This document shows positions 63,999 through 64,000 of a stretch of DNA of 64,000 bases, in pieces. Both the position numbers and the translations under genes were made by a program. The notes below the pieces were generated by a model that saw only the letters and a list, made by a program, of their open reading frames with translations, had not been told where the DNA came from and ran no database searches. The stretch is from Polynucleobacter sinensis (lineage in GTDB: Bacteria; Pseudomonadota; Gammaproteobacteria; Burkholderiales; Burkholderiaceae), in the NCBI RefSeq assembly GCF_001595985.1, contig NZ_LOJJ01000003.1:186001-250000 (forward strand), given 5' to 3'. Position 1 is the first letter of the stretch, and each line of letters begins with the position of its first letter.

Positions 63999-64000
63999 CT

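Overview
The window reads as chromosome of a free-living betaproteobacterium of the Burkholderiaceae, most likely Polynucleobacter. This is an inference from remembered protein sequences, a GC content that looks to be in the mid-40s percent, and Burkholderiales gene orders (odhA-odhB-lpd-zapE; thiC-thiO-thiS-thiG-thiE; dapA-bamC). Genes are tightly packed. Once small genes are included, no gene-free stretch exceeds 300 bp.

Layout. 1-4898: translation operon rpmI(end)-rplT-pheS-pheT-ihfA-merR, then tRNA-Pro(GGG). 4923-9416: an organic-acid module (GntR regulator, Bug-type solute-binding protein, CaiB/BaiF CoA-transferase, MenB/BadI-like hydratase) facing a PaaI thioesterase, with twin near-palindromic sites in the divergent gap. 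9617-10688: an H-NS-type protein and an excisionase-like HTH protein. 10986-17644: 2-oxoglutarate dehydrogenase operon with zapE. 17654-35129: housekeeping genes (PHP exonuclease, trpS, dapA, bamC, roxA, slyD-like, cysE, trmJ, suhB, lpxH, ppiB, cysS, HhH-GPD glycosylase, accA, tilS, lysC). 35220-40326: tRNA-Ser(GCT), several small genes including the yqjD-yqjE-yqjK set, apt, a nucleosidase and fadD. 40321-47478: a second catabolic locus with an outer-membrane channel-like protein, an aconitase-family LeuC/LeuD-type pair, two isocitrate lyase/PEP-mutase-family lyases and two Bug binding proteins. 47520-49982: trhP and two poorly known genes. 57980-64000: thiamine synthesis genes.

The accessory region is a 7.75-kb integrative element at 50124-57927. 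It is bounded by a 49-bp perfect direct repeat made of the 3' half of tRNA-Asn(GTT). The intact tRNA lies at 57883-57958, beside a tyrosine integrase. The element carries a RecA-fold RepA-like ATPase, several unrecognised small proteins (one of 57 codons hidden in another gene's tail), iteron-like repeats and two palindromes. Its cargo operon encodes a coiled-coil plus Mrr-type PD-(D/E)xK nuclease, a lipoprotein and a small membrane protein, facing an XRE regulator. No methyltransferase is visible. This cargo is the best candidate for an undescribed defence-type system. Insertion also appears to have separated tRNA-Asn from its own terminator and put the integrase gene directly downstream of the tRNA.

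How genes work together. Both catabolic loci pair periplasmic Bug receptors with enzymes able to convert small organic acids into central metabolites, which fits a bacterium living on dissolved photoproduct acids. The thi genes form an almost complete thiazole/pyrimidine branch, with the thiazole operon and thiD converging.
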